From: Rhodobiaceae bacterium
GTDB taxonomy: Bacteria > Pseudomonadota > Alphaproteobacteria > Rhizobiales > Tepidamorphaceae
Length of the DNA: 64,000 nucleotides
Direction: 5' to 3'
NCBI GenBank assembly: GCA_020637895.1
Contig: JACKJP010000009.1
Coordinates: forward strand, 22,599 to 86,598
This document shows, piece after piece, positions 63,016-64,000 of the stretch. The notes under the pieces were generated by a model. That model did not search any database. It was not told where the DNA came from and saw nothing but the letters and a program-made list of their open reading frames with translations. The first letter of the stretch is position 1, and each line of letters opens with the position of its first letter. The position numbers were made by a program, and so were the translations under genes.

Positions 63016-64000
63016 TTGGCGAATTCATCGAAGATTGCAGTCGTCCTCGTCGCGGGCGGCAAAGGCAATCGGGCGCGATCGGGTGCCGATGAATTGCCCA
63101 AGCAATATCGCCGGATTGCCGGCCGGCCGCTGATGGCCTGGACCGTTGACGCGTTGCGAGGATGTCTGCCGGATATTGCGATACAGCCGGTTATCGCTGA
63201 AGGCGACGACGCCCTTTTTGCGCCGATTGCTGCAATGCCTGGGGTAAGGGAAGCGGCGTATGGCGGCTCAACCCGACAACAATCGGTTCTGGCAGGCCTT
63301 GAGCAACTTTCGCACGATGCCCCGGACATGGTCCTCGTACATGATGCCGTGCGCCCTTATCCATCTTTTGGCGTGATCCATGGCGTCCTTTCGGCACTCT
63401 CGGACGGTGCCAAGGCCGTTGTCCCTACCGTGCGCCCAACAGATACGCTACGCCGCGCAGACAACGGGGAAATTGTCGATCGCGAGGGGCTGGCAGCGTG
63501 TCAGACGCCGCAAGGATTTTGCTTCAATACCCTGCTCGAGGCTCACCGCAAGGCCGCCGAGGCCGGACTGGTCGACATGACGGATGATGCCGCCGTAATG
63601 CAGTGGGCTGGACACCAGATCGTTCAGATTGCGGGCGATCCGGGCAATAGCAAGATTACAACCCCAGCAGATCTCGCGGTCGCCGCGCTTCGGCTTGGCG
63701 CCAGCGTTCGGATGGAAGCACGTACAGGGCAAGGCTACGATGTTCATCGTCTGGTTGCCGGCCGGCCGCTTTGGCTTGGAGGCATCAATATCCCGCATGA
63801 CCGCGGGCTCGACGGTCATTCGGACGCGGATGCCGGGCTTCATGTGCTGACCGACGCCTTGCTGGGTGCCATTGGCGAGGGAGACATAGGACGACATTTC
63901 CCACCCTCAGACGCGAAATGGAAGGATGCGACTTCAGACAGGTTCTTGAAATTCGCAGCCGAACGCGTTTCAGATCGCGGCGGTCGCATTGTCCATCTGG
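63016..64000 (+). CDS. ispDF: Bifunctional IspD-IspF, 5' part (cut by window end)
   Basis: Fused enzyme of the MEP isoprenoid pathway; the first ~328 codons are present. The IspD part (MEP cytidylyltransferase) has VVLVAGGKGNR, VHDAVRPY and CQTPQGF. The IspF part (MEcPP synthase) begins near residue 235 with GQGYDVHRL, whose Asp and His bind metal, and continues with LDGHSDADAGLHVLTDALLGA in shortened form. TTG 63016 is chosen because GGGAGAG lies 7 nt upstream and the frame matches the family start. Such fusions are typical of alphaproteobacteria and Campylobacterota. Confidence 0.9.
   Translation, partial: MANSSKIAVVLVAGGKGNRARSGADELPKQYRRIAGRPLMAWTVDALRGCLPDIAIQPVIAEGDDALFAPIAAMPGVREAAYGGSTRQQSVLAGLEQLSHDAPDMVLVHDAVRPYPSFGVIHGVLSALSDGAKAVVPTVRPTDTLRRADNGEIVDREGLAACQTPQGFCFNTLLEAHRKAAEAGLVDMTDDAAVMQWAGHQIVQIAGDPGNSKITTPADLAVAALRLGASVRMEARTGQGYDVHRLVAGRPLWLGGINIPHDRGLDGHSDADAGLHVLTDALLGAIGEGDIGRHFPPSDAKWKDATSDRFLKFAAERVSDRGGRIVHL

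Overview
The window is GC-rich, densely coded DNA of an alphaproteobacterium, most likely of the Rhizobiales (Hyphomicrobiales). The strongest taxonomic signal is the core gene order at the right end: dusB-ntrB-ntrC-ntrY-ntrX-trkA-trkH-hfq-hflX on the minus strand, with a divergent fused ispDF and a convergent mazG. The tmk-holB-metG-tatD-MBL block, a fused IspD-IspF and a CtrA-type TTAACCAT box before rlpA agree. I did not see tRNA or rRNA genes, complete insertion sequences or a CRISPR array.

Layout: (1) 1-4.3 kb holds the 5' part of an aldo/keto reductase gene (minus) and, divergently, a complete yehZYXW-type osmoprotectant ABC importer. (2) 4.7-36.2 kb is a catabolic island of about 31 kb built around acyl-CoA chemistry. 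It has two AMP-forming acyl-CoA ligases, two class III CoA-transferase family proteins (one with the alpha-methylacyl-CoA racemase residues), an adjacent acyl-CoA dehydrogenase pair, two enoyl-CoA hydratases, and three thiolase-fold proteins without the usual catalytic cysteine interleaved with two DUF35 OB-fold proteins. It also has two SDR/HIBADH-type dehydrogenases, a nitronate monooxygenase-like flavoprotein, a flavin monooxygenase with an extra N-terminal NTF2-like domain, a GMC oxidoreductase, a cyclase-family hydrolase, an HSL-type esterase, four MBL-fold proteins, a TRAP transporter and a TetR regulator. (3) 36.3-42.5 kb carries two YeeE/YedE half-transporters, a CYTH-CHAD protein, a Na/phosphate cotransporter, an SDR lacking its catalytic residues and an MscS channel. 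(4) 42.6-64 kb is housekeeping: rlpA, dacC, tmk, holB, metG, tatD, an MBL phosphodiesterase, mazG, hflX, hfq, trkH, trkA, ntrXYCB, dusB and ispDF (cut by the window end).

The main discovery is a local regulon. A 16-bp palindrome, TCAACA-N4-TGTTGA, occurs six times exactly and once with a symmetric change (TCAACG-N4-CGTTGA). All seven copies are intergenic and all lie between 5.7 and 24.7 kb, in front of the main catabolic operons, the TRAP transporter and the tetR gene. At several sites the right half supplies the TTGA of a TTGACA-like -35 box, followed 16-17 bp later by a CTAG-type -10. This is the layout of a repressor that blocks RNA polymerase and is released by a ligand. The TetR protein at 13.3 kb is the obvious candidate.

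Together the genes suggest uptake by TRAP, CoA activation, racemisation, dehydrogenation by a heteromeric ACAD, hydration and carbon-carbon cleavage by Cys-less thiolase-fold/DUF35 complexes. This is the logic of steroid or isoprenoid side-chain degradation. The actual substrate cannot be read from the sequence, and no steroid ring-degradation genes are present here.
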